Shown: positions 25,351 to 34,097 of the stretch, one piece after another
Numbering within the stretch: position 1 is the first letter of the stretch
Layout: every line of letters begins with the position of its first letter
Assembly: GCA_964343305.1 (NCBI GenBank)
Contig: CAYFJO010000022.1
Location: forward strand, 1 to 54,825
Direction: 5' to 3'
Origin: CAYFJO01 sp964343305
Lineage (GTDB): Bacteria > Planctomycetota > Planctomycetia > Pirellulales > Pirellulaceae
DNA: 54,825 nt
The notes under the pieces: model-generated
Seen by the model: only the letters and a program-made list of their open reading frames with translations
What the model was told of the DNA's origin: nothing
Databases searched by the model: none
Program-made: the position numbers and the translations under genes

Positions 25351-25540
25351 TACACAAGGCGGATTCCTTTTTGACGTTAGGTAACGAGGCAGGTGAGTGG
25401 CAACGCGGTAGCGGCCGGTGTTTTCCAACCCAACCGGCGGCTCGCGCCTAGTCGCTCACATCGCAAATTGAAAAAGTCATTCGCCCTGGACTGATACACC
25501 CACTGCTTGACGCACGAGTTGAATCGCTTAAGAATGGACG

Positions 25541-25748
25541 CTGTGCAGGCTAATGACCCTATGGGGTTCCTCACAAATGTGTGGCTCCCCCATATTCCTC
25601 TGATGGTTCGTCAGGGGTGGGGTACAAGGACCAACGGATGGGGGTGGCCGTTGTTGCATGTTCAGCTACGTTCGAAGTTATCTAACGCTAAGCGGAGCAC
25701 GTGGCGCGCTGCACAAAGGCCTCGTCATTTGAACGAGGCCAATTTTTT
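25541..25748 (+). ncRNA. Structured RNA upstream of the paired reverse transcriptases
   Basis: No coding frame is convincing between 25351 and 25795. TGTGCAG at 25542-25548 can pair with CTGCACA at 25709-25715, closing a roughly 170-base RNA. Inside are three hairpins: TATGGGG with CCCCATA (25560-25566 and 25588-25594), CCTCTGA with TCAGGGG using one wobble pair (25597-25603 and 25611-25617), and CAACGG with CCGTTG (25632-25637 and 25648-25653). A classic terminator follows directly. A closed, multi-hairpin RNA just before reverse-transcriptase genes is the layout of retron msr-msd and of some defence-associated RT systems. The folding was done by eye. The 5' end is not determined, and 25351-25540 shows nothing else I can name. 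Confidence 0.65.
25718..25748 (+). terminator. Rho-independent terminator of the RT-associated RNA
   Basis: GGCCTCGT, a 7-base loop, then ACGAGGCC and AATTTTTT. The perfect 8-bp stem with a T-run ends 47 bases before the first reverse-transcriptase start. It suggests that a discrete RNA is made, with some read-through into the RT genes. Confidence 0.85.
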
Positions 25749-25794
25749 CACCACATCAAGTTCACGCAATTGTATCGAGAACTCATGATAATCA

Positions 25795-26823
25795 ATGCGA
25801 CATGTTAGCCTATCTGATCGCCTCACGGATTCTTGTATAGAGTCCCTTGCGTTACTCCTAGATGCGTCAACTGACTTTGTTGAAGCGGTATGGGCTCAGA
25901 TTCAGTGTAGAGATGCGTACCGGAGCTTTCGAGTTGGCGTTGACAGAAAACGCAAAATCACCCTGCCAACAGAACTACTTGCGGAGTTACAGAGAAAGAT
26001 TCTGCGACGTTTGTTCTACACCGGTCCTATTTCACCCGCCGCTTATGCCGGTGTACCGGGGCGTTCATTCATCGACGCCGCCAGGATCCATCTGCGAGAT
26101 GGCTCTGAGGTGTTGAGAATTGACATCGAGAACGCTTTTGGATCCATCACTTATGGTCAAGTCGCCAAATCCCTCGCCAAGCGGTTGCGATACGAGCTTT
26201 GGACAATGGGATTAGATCGAAAGAAGAAATGTGAAATTGCTTCGGCACTGGCGCACTTTGTGACCCTGGAAAAGGAGCTTCCGCTTGGCGCGCCGACGAG
26301 TGTCGCGGCATTCAATTTAGTCTTTCTGGATATTGATCGGGAAATCCAGCGGTTGCTCGATCAAGAAATCGGGCAACGTTCTGCCAATTATACTCGTTAC
26401 GTCGACGACTTGGTGATCTCAGCAAGGAAGGATACTTTGTCTATCGACTTCGCTGAGAAGATTGGCAATGCTGTTTGGCGCAATGGATTTCGACTCAACG
26501 AATCAAAAACAACTTTGAATCCCGTGGAACAGGCCATAGTACATAGTTTGTGTTACACTCGCCGCGGCCTTCGACCAACGAGTAGCATGATTAATCGATG
26601 GGTTTCGACCATTGATGCACTAGAAGACGAATTAGGGAATCCAGCATCTTCCCCTGAACAGCGCCACCAGATAGTTTTGTTACTGAGAGGACTAGATGGA
26701 TTTCTCCAACTACTGTTCGAAAACGAGGGAATTAGTCGACCAAAGAACCTATCAATCAGTGTAACGCGACAACGCAGAAACGAGCATCGCGCGCCGATCG
26801 TGATAGACGAGTTTTGGCCATGA
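25795..26823 (+). CDS. Reverse transcriptase 1, retron/defence type
   Basis: 342 residues with an RT palm. The catalytic aspartates are Asp110 in VLRIDIENAFGS and Asp204/Asp205 in YTRYVDDLVIS. LPLGAPTSVAAFN is the motif seen as QGAPTS in retron-type enzymes. Upstream, GVPGRSFIDAARIH corresponds to the retron NAxxH region with the Asn replaced. No maturase or endonuclease domain is present, which excludes a normal group II intron protein. The C-terminal part lacks a VTG motif. It starts 47 bases after the terminator of the structured RNA. Its TGA overlaps the ATG of the second RT (ATGA), so the two enzymes are made together. Confidence 0.9.
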   Translation: MRHVSLSDRLTDSCIESLALLLDASTDFVEAVWAQIQCRDAYRSFRVGVDRKRKITLPTELLAELQRKILRRLFYTGPISPAAYAGVPGRSFIDAARIHLRDGSEVLRIDIENAFGSITYGQVAKSLAKRLRYELWTMGLDRKKKCEIASALAHFVTLEKELPLGAPTSVAAFNLVFLDIDREIQRLLDQEIGQRSANYTRYVDDLVISARKDTLSIDFAEKIGNAVWRNGFRLNESKTTLNPVEQAIVHSLCYTRRGLRPTSSMINRWVSTIDALEDELGNPASSPEQRHQIVLLLRGLDGFLQLLFENEGISRPKNLSISVTRQRRNEHRAPIVIDEFWP

Positions 26824-27848
26824 ATCAACCAAGCGGCGAATTCATTGAGATGTTGGCGGTTCTGCTCGGTGTCCCTGTTGACATCGTTCGAGAAGGAGTT
26901 GCTTCGTTTTGTTCCCCAAATGGTTATTCATCGTGGAAAGTCCCAAAAGGAAATGGCAGACGCCGTTTCATCGACTCGCCGAAGGCACCACTTAAGCAAT
27001 TGCAGAAGCTGATTCTGAAGAGACTGCTCTATCGAGCACCTATTTCGCCGTTTGCGCACGGTTTTGTTCCAGGACGCAGTATTGTGACCAACGCGTGTGT
27101 ACACTCGAAGACGGCAAATGAAACAGTTCAGATTGATTTAGAGGACGCCTATCCCTCTGTATCAACAAGACGTGTCTATAATTGCCTGGAGTGGGGGTTG
27201 GGTCGGTATGTCAAAGACCGGTTTCCCAATGCATCCACGGAAGAGCGTCAAACGTTTTTCGGTTGGCTCGCCGATATCTGTACGCATAACAATTGTCTGC
27301 CACAAGGAGCACCAACATCCGGTATGCTCCTTAATTTAGCCAGCGCTCGCATCGATCGATTATCATCGCGTCTGGTGCGCAATCGAATTCGAGATGTCAA
27401 GCACTTGAAATACTCGCGGTATGCCGATGACCTGACGTTCACTTCATCCGAGCCTATCCCAAAGGACTTTGTCGAAGAGGTTATCCTCGTCGTCCTTAGA
27501 TCGGGTTTTCGTGTTAACCGAAGAAAGACGGAACACTACGGTACACTTAGTCGCGACATTGTCATTTGCGGTGTTCGCCTGCGAGATGGAAAGCTTTTGC
27601 TTCCTCGTAAAACACTTCGTCGATATCGGTCTCTATTTCACAAGTCGTTGCGATATGAATCTCACCAGATTCCAGCGACGCTGCAAAATCAGATTAATGG
27701 TACTCTTGGACTGTTAACAATGGTGACCGCGACTTGTCCGATCATGCTTGAAAAGCCATTGCAGCGAATGCTCGAAAGACATTCGAGTTGGCTCAATGCT
27801 GCGAAGGACAACTCGATGGAACTCCGTTGGATGCCGTACGCCAGTTAA
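26820..27848 (+). CDS. Reverse transcriptase 2, retron-like
   Basis: 342 residues from the ATG at 26820, which overlaps the stop of the first RT by ATGA; an earlier TTG is unlikely. The palm shows Asp106 in VQIDLEDAYPS, CLPQGAPTSGMLLN, and Asp203/Asp204 in YSRYADDLTFTS. The retron hallmark NAxxH is present as NACVH (91-95). The position of the VTG motif is taken by ICG (DIVICGVRLRDGK), followed by a basic segment LPRKTLRRYRSLFHK. It is clearly a paralog of RT1 but more retron-like. Two RTs in tandem with one RNA is unusual for retrons and recalls defence systems with paired RTs. Confidence 0.9.
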   Translation: MNQPSGEFIEMLAVLLGVPVDIVREGVASFCSPNGYSSWKVPKGNGRRRFIDSPKAPLKQLQKLILKRLLYRAPISPFAHGFVPGRSIVTNACVHSKTANETVQIDLEDAYPSVSTRRVYNCLEWGLGRYVKDRFPNASTEERQTFFGWLADICTHNNCLPQGAPTSGMLLNLASARIDRLSSRLVRNRIRDVKHLKYSRYADDLTFTSSEPIPKDFVEEVILVVLRSGFRVNRRKTEHYGTLSRDIVICGVRLRDGKLLLPRKTLRRYRSLFHKSLRYESHQIPATLQNQINGTLGLLTMVTATCPIMLEKPLQRMLERHSSWLNAAKDNSMELRWMPYAS

Positions 27849-27864
27849 TGCTGGCAGACGCCGT

Positions 27865-28118
27865 TTAAGGCGAGCGGCAATTGAGAATTTACCCGTTATT
27901 CTTCAAATACGAAATTCGAATCCCGAAATACGAAACAAATACCAAATTCGAATAACGAATGACCAAAACAGCCAAGCCCGCTGGAAAGAAGGCTGGATGT
28001 TTCGAATTTTGGTTCTTGGGTCTTCGAATTTGTTTCGGATTTCGAGATTCGAATTTCGACCTTTTCCTTTCCTCAAGATCTACGCTGGCAGGTAAATTTT
28101 CAACTGCCGTTCGCCTAA
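27865..28118. repeat. Large palindromic element (MITE-like)
   Basis: TTTAAGGCGAGCGGCAATTG... at 27864-27893 matches, with a few mismatches, the reverse complement of 28091-28118. Internally, CGAAATTCGAATCCCGAAATAC near 27906 onward and a similar inverted copy near 28000-28060 extend the pairing. The whole 250-base segment can fold on itself and codes for nothing. It marks the right edge of the RT/CHAT island. Confidence 0.7.
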
Positions 28119-28164
28119 GCACCCATTTTGGTTTTTCGTTCCCGATGCAACGGAGGGTCGTTCC

Positions 28165-29619
28165 TTACTCCATCACGAATTCTCCTGCTAATCGGCCACT
28201 CGTAATCGCCCAGGCGATGTGCAATCCGTGCCCCCAGAGGATCATGCCGCCAAGACCGTTTTGGCCGACCGCAAACAACCCTGGGATCACGTCACCTGAC
28301 TCGTCTAGCACTCTTAATCGCTCGTCGATCGCCGCGCCACCTTCCGTTGTGGTGAAATAAGCTTTGACGGGTCCCAACAAAACCCATGGTCCATCCTCCA
28401 GTTGCACTTCGTCGCTCGCAACGGCGGACCGAAGCGTGTCGACGGCAAAGTTTTTTCGCGCGGCCAGCTCTTCCAAAGTTTCCGCCAGCGATGTGACATC
28501 CGCACGCAAGCGTCGATAATCTTGAACGTACGCGTAGGCAATGTCCGGTGCCGTGGAAATGAAGTGAGGCCATTTTGAATAACGCTGGATAAGGCGACTG
28601 TCCAGCAGGATATATGCGACCTTGTCTGGTTGATTTGCCACGCCGATTTCGCGATCGGGCCACATTCGTTCGTCAACGAATCGCTCGCCATTTTGATTGA
28701 TCAAAATCGCGCCGTCTTGGAACAGCGAATCTTCCGGGTGCTGCCAAGTGACTAGCAACCGTTTGATGAAGGCTCTCATGACGCAGTTCGGCAACCAGCG
28801 AGCGATCCATCCCGCCAGTCGCGCCGCGATGCCGCTGGATGGCAACCACTGTTGAAATGGCCGCTTGCTGGACGGAACGAATCGCAACTCGGGACCGTAC
28901 GTGACATCCATGTTCATTAGCTTCGCACCTGCGTCGCTCGCCAATTGGTGACCTTCGCCGGTGGCAAAGGGGTTGATGCCTTCGATGCTCCGAAACTGTT
29001 CGCCTTTGTGCTGGGCAATGATGTCCGGACTATTCGCGTAGTCGCCCGCCGCCAAGATGACTCCGCGACGAGCATGAAACTCCCGCAACTGACCGTCAAC
29101 GATGGCTTGCACCCCGGTGACTCGCACGCCATCGCGCAAGAGTCGATCGACCGACGCATTGCACACGAGTTTTCCGCCAGCTTTTTGCAGCGCCAGTTGC
29201 AGCGACGCAATATAAGCTTTTGCTCCCGGAACAACGTTGTGCATGCGCGGCACTCGATTCGGTGGTTCTGGATTCGGTCCCACAAAAGAGATGCCGAGAT
29301 CGCGCAACCAATCGAGCGTCGCGGAAGCTTCGCCCAAGAAAAAGCGCCGCATCTCGCTGTTGTTTTTTGATTCGATGTCGGGCGGAGCAAACTTGCCCGC
29401 ATCTTCGGCATGGTCGGCGACGTTGTCTTGGATTCCAGTACTCTGTTGCATGCCAGTCCTTGCAGCGGTAAACGATCCCACTGCGATGCCCGTTGTTCCA
29501 CCCGATTGCGGTCGCTTTTCGAGAACTAACACCCGTCCGCCGTGCTCTGCCGCGGAACATGCGGCAGCTAATCCGCTGCCACCCGCGCCCACAACGATCA
29601 CATCAAAGGGCTCGCTCAT
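28165..29619 (-). CDS. FAD-dependent fumarate-reductase/ketosteroid-dehydrogenase-like oxidoreductase
   Basis: 484 residues. The N-terminal dinucleotide fold reads DVIVVGAGGSGLAAACSAAE with the acidic partner at VLVLEK, then SGGTTGIAVGSF. The C-terminal FAD contact GLFAVGQNGLGGMILWGHGL is also typical. The family removes or adds hydrogen across C-C bonds in fumarate, steroids or related enones, with FAD in the cytoplasm or periplasm. No twin-arginine signal is visible. Its start codon overlaps the stop of the esterase gene (ATGA), so they form one operon with the upstream TPR gene. The substrate is unknown. Confidence 0.88.
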   Translation of the reverse strand: MSEPFDVIVVGAGGSGLAAACSAAEHGGRVLVLEKRPQSGGTTGIAVGSFTAARTGMQQSTGIQDNVADHAEDAGKFAPPDIESKNNSEMRRFFLGEASATLDWLRDLGISFVGPNPEPPNRVPRMHNVVPGAKAYIASLQLALQKAGGKLVCNASVDRLLRDGVRVTGVQAIVDGQLREFHARRGVILAAGDYANSPDIIAQHKGEQFRSIEGINPFATGEGHQLASDAGAKLMNMDVTYGPELRFVPSSKRPFQQWLPSSGIAARLAGWIARWLPNCVMRAFIKRLLVTWQHPEDSLFQDGAILINQNGERFVDERMWPDREIGVANQPDKVAYILLDSRLIQRYSKWPHFISTAPDIAYAYVQDYRRLRADVTSLAETLEELAARKNFAVDTLRSAVASDEVQLEDGPWVLLGPVKAYFTTTEGGAAIDERLRVLDESGDVIPGLFAVGQNGLGGMILWGHGLHIAWAITSGRLAGEFVME

Positions 29620-30524
29620 TTCAAAAGACCTTCGACCCAGCGACGAAGTTTTTCTCGCGCGGGACTCGGTCGCAGCACCCAGGCGTCATTGTGATTTCGA
29701 AAACCGGTTGAGACGAACGTAAACGGAGCTTCGATGCCTGTTGATTCTAGATACTTCTGCGTCACGCCGAGCACAAAGCGTCCGTTTGGATTCGTTTCGT
29801 GACAAATGAATTGGGCCCGGCCCTCCAGCCGCTTTAGCCGCTCGAGCGCGGATTCTCGATCGGCACCAGGATAGCCCCAACCTTCATTGACGCCATCGTA
29901 GTGGCTGTAAGCGATGAATCCGCGCCACAGCTTTGCGATCTCGTCGTTGTACAAGCCGATGAAATTGCAAGCGATCGCTCCGCGTGAGAAGCCGGCCAGA
30001 ATCACAGCGTCAGGATCGCCGCCATACTCATCGCAGATCCACTTGACGGCCTTTGTGCAGTAGTCGATGGTTGGCCCGGTTTGATGCTTTGGTTTATCAC
30101 CCCACCACTTGATTACATTCTCGGTCCCGGCATTGTTTAAGTAGGGCATGCAAACCCAAATGAATTGTTTGCCGCCGGCGATGCCATAACCCAGGTTACT
30201 GCCTTCGACGAGGCCCGTGCTGACGTCCCCAAAGCTGTTTTTGTAAACACCATTGCCGGCCAGTTCGACGATCACAGGATATCGCTTGCCCCGTTTCCAA
30301 TCCGTCGGCAAATACAGCGCGTGATAGACGTTGGTTTCGCGATACTCGGGGATCGTTTGCTTGACGCGTTTGCCAGCCGATGGTTGCGCGACAATCATCG
30401 CAGGCACTTCGAGGTCCGGCGCGATCGAGCGGATGTCCGGTGCACTTCCAGATTTCCCCTGTGCAAACACAGCGGGCATCGCAAACATGAGGATGAACAA
30501 CGGTGGTGGATAACGCAGTTTCAT
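29616..30524 (-). CDS. Secreted alpha/beta-hydrolase, esterase-like
   Basis: 302 residues from the ATG at 30524, which has GAGAAG upstream; an earlier in-frame ATG at 30560 would overlap the preceding gene. A signal peptide is evident (MKLRYPPPLFILMFAMPAVFA). The esterase-D-like core includes RYPVIVELAGNG, the nucleophile elbow GFSRGA with Ser180, and GFRNHNDAW near the end, where the His is expected. It probably hydrolyses an ester outside the cytoplasm. It starts 4 bases after the TPR gene and overlaps the FAD gene, so all three are coupled. Confidence 0.82.
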   Translation of the reverse strand: MKLRYPPPLFILMFAMPAVFAQGKSGSAPDIRSIAPDLEVPAMIVAQPSAGKRVKQTIPEYRETNVYHALYLPTDWKRGKRYPVIVELAGNGVYKNSFGDVSTGLVEGSNLGYGIAGGKQFIWVCMPYLNNAGTENVIKWWGDKPKHQTGPTIDYCTKAVKWICDEYGGDPDAVILAGFSRGAIACNFIGLYNDEIAKLWRGFIAYSHYDGVNEGWGYPGADRESALERLKRLEGRAQFICHETNPNGRFVLGVTQKYLESTGIEAPFTFVSTGFRNHNDAWVLRPSPAREKLRRWVEGLLK

Positions 30525-30528
30525 TTTA

Positions 30529-33042
30529 TTAACTTCTCGATCGCTGAAGCAATAACTCAAACTCGCGTTTTAAGTTCGTCTTTTCCAAACCAGGCGGCGT
30601 GATTTTCAAGTACTGAATGAGTTGGGCCGCGCGTTTTTTGTCGCCAAGTTTAAAATAGGCCAGTGCGATCGAGTACTTCGCCTGGTACCAGCGAGGCGTG
30701 TGCTGGCGACTGCCGCGGTCGACGATCCGCCACTGGTTGATGGCTTTTTCCCAATGTCTCTTGTCTGTCGATGCCAGCAACTGTTGCGCGTACGCTTCCT
30801 GGATTTGGCCGTTCCGCGGATTCTGTTTGGCAAGTTCTTCGTATAGGGTCAGTGCGTCCGTATTTTGACCGGACGCGGCCAGAGCACCGGCTTTGATTCG
30901 ATCCAAGTGAAGTTGGCGAGTCTCATCAAGTTTCACGCCGTCTTTTGCAATCGTCGAAATGGCGTCGAGCTGGAGCCGAGCAATCGCGGCCGTGGTTTCG
31001 GTTCGAGCTGTTTTGGCGATCGCGGCAAGGCCATCGAGGATTTCGATCAATTGCTGCGGTGAACTGCCAGCCAACGCGGTGAGTTGATTGGCCGCTTCGC
31101 GCCGTCGTGTTGGCTGGCCTGCGAGCGCGACGACCAACAAAGCTCGTACGGAAGTTTGCCACGACTTGGGCGTATCGCTCGAACTCTTCAACGCCGCTCC
31201 AAGGATCTTGCCGGCCGCGGCGTGGTCATCGGTTGCGAATTGCAGTCGGATTTTGCCGGCCGACAATGCGGCAGTTCGTTGCGTATCGGTCCAAGTCGCC
31301 GGCAGCTTTCCTTCGTCATCGAAAATCAAGTCTTCGAATCGTGCAGCGGTTATTCTCGCTTGCGCCGCCGTGTCTTCGCCCGATGCCTTCAACTCGGCAA
31401 AATGCTTTTGGCTGCAACGCGCGGCCGATTCGATGGCCGACGCGTATTGTTCAAAATCCGGAGTGACTTCCAGATAGAGATCGATCGCCTCGGTCCACGT
31501 CCGTTGATGTTCGCGAAGTCGCGCCAGCCACATGCGGGCTTTGTTGGCACTTGGTCGGCCCGGCCAAGTCGTAATGTGCTCTTCAAGTAGATCGGTGTAA
31601 TCGGCGAGCGAAGCGGGGACTTTGGCAACGAGTTGCGAGGTGTTCCAAGCCGCCAGCAGGTGTGTATCGGACGCCTTGGGATGGGCCTTCATTTCAAGTG
31701 CCAGGTCGCGAAGCCGATCGCTGGCTTGTGCGTGGCGACGGCGGGCGTGTTCGACCAATGCCGCTTTGTAGTACAGCGTAAAGGCTTGCTCGGCGTTGCG
31801 AATTCGTTGGGCTTGTTGAGCGGCTTTGTCGTACGCTTGGATCGCTTCGTCGTGTTGCTTCTTGACGTAAAAATCGTCGGCCACGCGAACGAGGATTTCC
31901 AAATCGTGCGAACCGCTGCCAGAGCCGGCGGAACGAATCAACAACAGATTGGCTCGGCGTGCCCAGTACGGTCCGTGAGTGTGTTCAATCAGCCGAGCCA
32001 TGGCCACCGATTTCTTTTGCCAATCACCGGATTCCACTTCGTCATCCGCCGTGGCGCGGGCGAACACGTCGTACGTTTCCAGATGAGCGAAGTCCAATTC
32101 GGGCGATGCTTGGCCTCCGATCTGGCGGCCCTGTGCCAGGACAGACAGCGCAACTTTCGGGCGATCCTGCGAGAGTTCTAAACGGGCGGCTTCGGCGCGT
32201 GCCAACAATTGGATATCGATCGGTGGAACGGCCGCGACGAGCGCCGTCAGCGTTTTGCGAGCGCCTTCAAATCTGCCCAATTGTCGTTGGCAAACGACCG
32301 ATTCAATGCGGACCTTCCATCGCAACGGATCCTCGTCGGACAATCGACGGAGCAACTCGACGTGTTGCTCGCTGACGCGTGTCAGAGAATCGATGCGATC
32401 CACGCTCTCGGCGGGATAGCACAGCGCGCGATTGCGAAGTGCGCGGGCGAGTTGATATTGAACGTTGTTCTGCAGCGAACGCAATTCTTCGGCGGTCAAT
32501 TGTTGGTCATCCGTCGTTCGGCGGCGCAAGGGGATTTCTTTGGTCAACTCCTTGTCGATATCGCCCAGCAAACGTGCGGCGGCTCGAAGTTCGCTCAGGG
32601 CCGTTTCGGTCGCGCCAGATCCCGCCGCACCGGCTTCGAGTTCTTGTCGCACGAGTTGGCCGTGAGCCAAGTGCGTGAGCGCTTTCTGCACGCGAACCAG
32701 AATGTGTCGTGGATTCTCGCGCCCGCGAATGATGAATTCGTCGGCTGCGTCATGTGCCTTTTTCCAAATCGTGGGGCGGTCGGCTGGTGGCGAATTGATG
32801 GCTTGCGACGACGCGACGCGAATCAGTTCGATCGTCAGTTGGGATCGCAGGCGGTCCTCCAGTTGGTCGTCCGCGAGTCGGCCTCGGCAATAGCTCTCGG
32901 CGAGACTGTAAACGCGGCGCTGACGCAGACCTTCGATGAATTTCGCATCTTCGCTGCTAGCAATGCACGGCGATGAAGCGAAGACCGTGCACAAGGCGAG
33001 AATCAGGGCTCTGGCCCAATTGCTTGGCAAGTTGTCGATCAT
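30529..33042 (-). CDS. Secreted TPR-repeat protein
   Basis: 837 residues with a signal peptide (ALILALCTVFASSPCIAS). The rest is almost entirely helical with repeated A/L/Y patterns typical of tetratricopeptide repeats, for example DEAIQAYDKAAQQAQRI, AEQAFTLYYKAALVEHA and TDALTLYEELAKQNPRNGQI. Such superhelices bind other proteins in the periplasm or on the cell surface. No enzymatic motif is seen. It is the first gene of a three-gene minus-strand operon with the esterase and the FAD enzyme, and may scaffold them. Confidence 0.82.
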   Translation of the reverse strand: MIDNLPSNWARALILALCTVFASSPCIASSEDAKFIEGLRQRRVYSLAESYCRGRLADDQLEDRLRSQLTIELIRVASSQAINSPPADRPTIWKKAHDAADEFIIRGRENPRHILVRVQKALTHLAHGQLVRQELEAGAAGSGATETALSELRAAARLLGDIDKELTKEIPLRRRTTDDQQLTAEELRSLQNNVQYQLARALRNRALCYPAESVDRIDSLTRVSEQHVELLRRLSDEDPLRWKVRIESVVCQRQLGRFEGARKTLTALVAAVPPIDIQLLARAEAARLELSQDRPKVALSVLAQGRQIGGQASPELDFAHLETYDVFARATADDEVESGDWQKKSVAMARLIEHTHGPYWARRANLLLIRSAGSGSGSHDLEILVRVADDFYVKKQHDEAIQAYDKAAQQAQRIRNAEQAFTLYYKAALVEHARRRHAQASDRLRDLALEMKAHPKASDTHLLAAWNTSQLVAKVPASLADYTDLLEEHITTWPGRPSANKARMWLARLREHQRTWTEAIDLYLEVTPDFEQYASAIESAARCSQKHFAELKASGEDTAAQARITAARFEDLIFDDEGKLPATWTDTQRTAALSAGKIRLQFATDDHAAAGKILGAALKSSSDTPKSWQTSVRALLVVALAGQPTRRREAANQLTALAGSSPQQLIEILDGLAAIAKTARTETTAAIARLQLDAISTIAKDGVKLDETRQLHLDRIKAGALAASGQNTDALTLYEELAKQNPRNGQIQEAYAQQLLASTDKRHWEKAINQWRIVDRGSRQHTPRWYQAKYSIALAYFKLGDKKRAAQLIQYLKITPPGLEKTNLKREFELLLQRSRS

Positions 33043-33209
33043 GAATGGCTTCTCTCTTCACTCATTTTATACCGCAAAAAGGCGAATTGGCCCAACGGTC
33101 GTGATGTCGCAGCATTGCTTGCGGGTGGCGGCGATAAATTGATGTAAGTGCACGGGCAGCTTTCTGGTATAACCCCGCGTCTTTTCAAAACTCCTCTGCG
33201 CATGCATCC

Positions 33210-34073
33210 ATGGAAGCTTCCTCAAAACAACACGCGTGCCAACTTTGTGGGCGCGGGCCGCTCGACGAGTTCGTCGTTCCGGGACAATCCGTCCTTCGGC
33301 GCTGCACGGATTGCGAGCTTTATCAACACGGTAAGCCAGTCGACGACTCGAACTATGCGGCGGGTTATCACGTCGGCTACGATCGACATCGGCCACAGAA
33401 ACTCCGCACAGCCGCGTTGCGATTGAATCGAATTGCGGCGTTGGTCGACTGTGACAAACCAAAAATGTTGGACATTGGGTGCAGTGTCGGATGCACGGTC
33501 GAAGCGGCGGCGAGGCGCGGATGGGATAGCTATGGTGTGGATCTCAGCCGGGATGCCGTTGCCTATTGCCGCGATCGAGGTTTGACAGCGACCACGTGCG
33601 GTGGCGTGACGCTGCCCTTTGCACGCGAGACATTCGATGTCGTCACGTCATGGCATGTCATTGAGCACGTAACGGATGTTCGAGAAACGTTGGCCGAGTG
33701 GCGGCGGGTTTTGAAACCCGGCGGCATCCTGGCGCTGGAAACACCGGATGCGGCGTGCCCCAAGGTGCGGCGATTGGGCGCGAAATATCGAAAGTTCTGG
33801 CCCGCCGAGCACCTCTACACATTTACGCCCGGCAACTTGCACCAGTTTGTCGAGCAGGCAGGATTTGAAGTCTTGCGACGCCCGACGATCGGACCGACGA
33901 CCGGATTGTCACCCTGGATGCTTGGCTACGGACTCTTGTATCAAGGCTATCATGGCCTGCGTCGATTGGCCGGCGTCAATAAAGCGTTTCAGATATTCGC
34001 ACGGCGGAGTGTCGGACGGATCGCCAATCCGGCCCACGAACTCGCGGCAACCACTCACAAGACAGCAGCATAG
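33210..34073 (+). CDS. Class I SAM-dependent methyltransferase with N-terminal zinc motif
   Basis: 287 residues. An N-terminal knuckle has two cysteine pairs (CQLCG and CTDC), often seen in sugar or polyketide C-methyltransferases. The SAM site is MLDIGCSVGCTVEAA near residue 86, with SYGVDLSRDAV as motif II and FDVVTSWHVIEHV as post-motif. The C-terminal part (about 190-287) is lipid- or saccharide-binding in look, with no clear function. It lies 24 bases upstream of a glycosyltransferase on the same strand, so the product may modify a cell-surface glycan. Confidence 0.85.
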   Translation: MEASSKQHACQLCGRGPLDEFVVPGQSVLRRCTDCELYQHGKPVDDSNYAAGYHVGYDRHRPQKLRTAALRLNRIAALVDCDKPKMLDIGCSVGCTVEAAARRGWDSYGVDLSRDAVAYCRDRGLTATTCGGVTLPFARETFDVVTSWHVIEHVTDVRETLAEWRRVLKPGGILALETPDAACPKVRRLGAKYRKFWPAEHLYTFTPGNLHQFVEQAGFEVLRRPTIGPTTGLSPWMLGYGLLYQGYHGLRRLAGVNKAFQIFARRSVGRIANPAHELAATTHKTAA

Positions 34074-34097
34074 CGCGGTACTCCGGGCGGAACCATC

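Noticed and set aside
24900..27848. Diversity-generating retroelement with the DnaJ-CHAT tail as variable protein
   Set aside because: The RT motif is GAPTS rather than the DGR SQ form, and I saw no template repeat resembling the end of the CHAT gene.
25795..27848. Group II intron proteins
   Set aside because: Both proteins lack maturase and endonuclease domains, and no intron domain V-like structure was seen.
30622..32976. Plus-strand frames opposite the TPR gene
   Set aside because: These are shadows created by the GC-biased codons of the TPR repeats.
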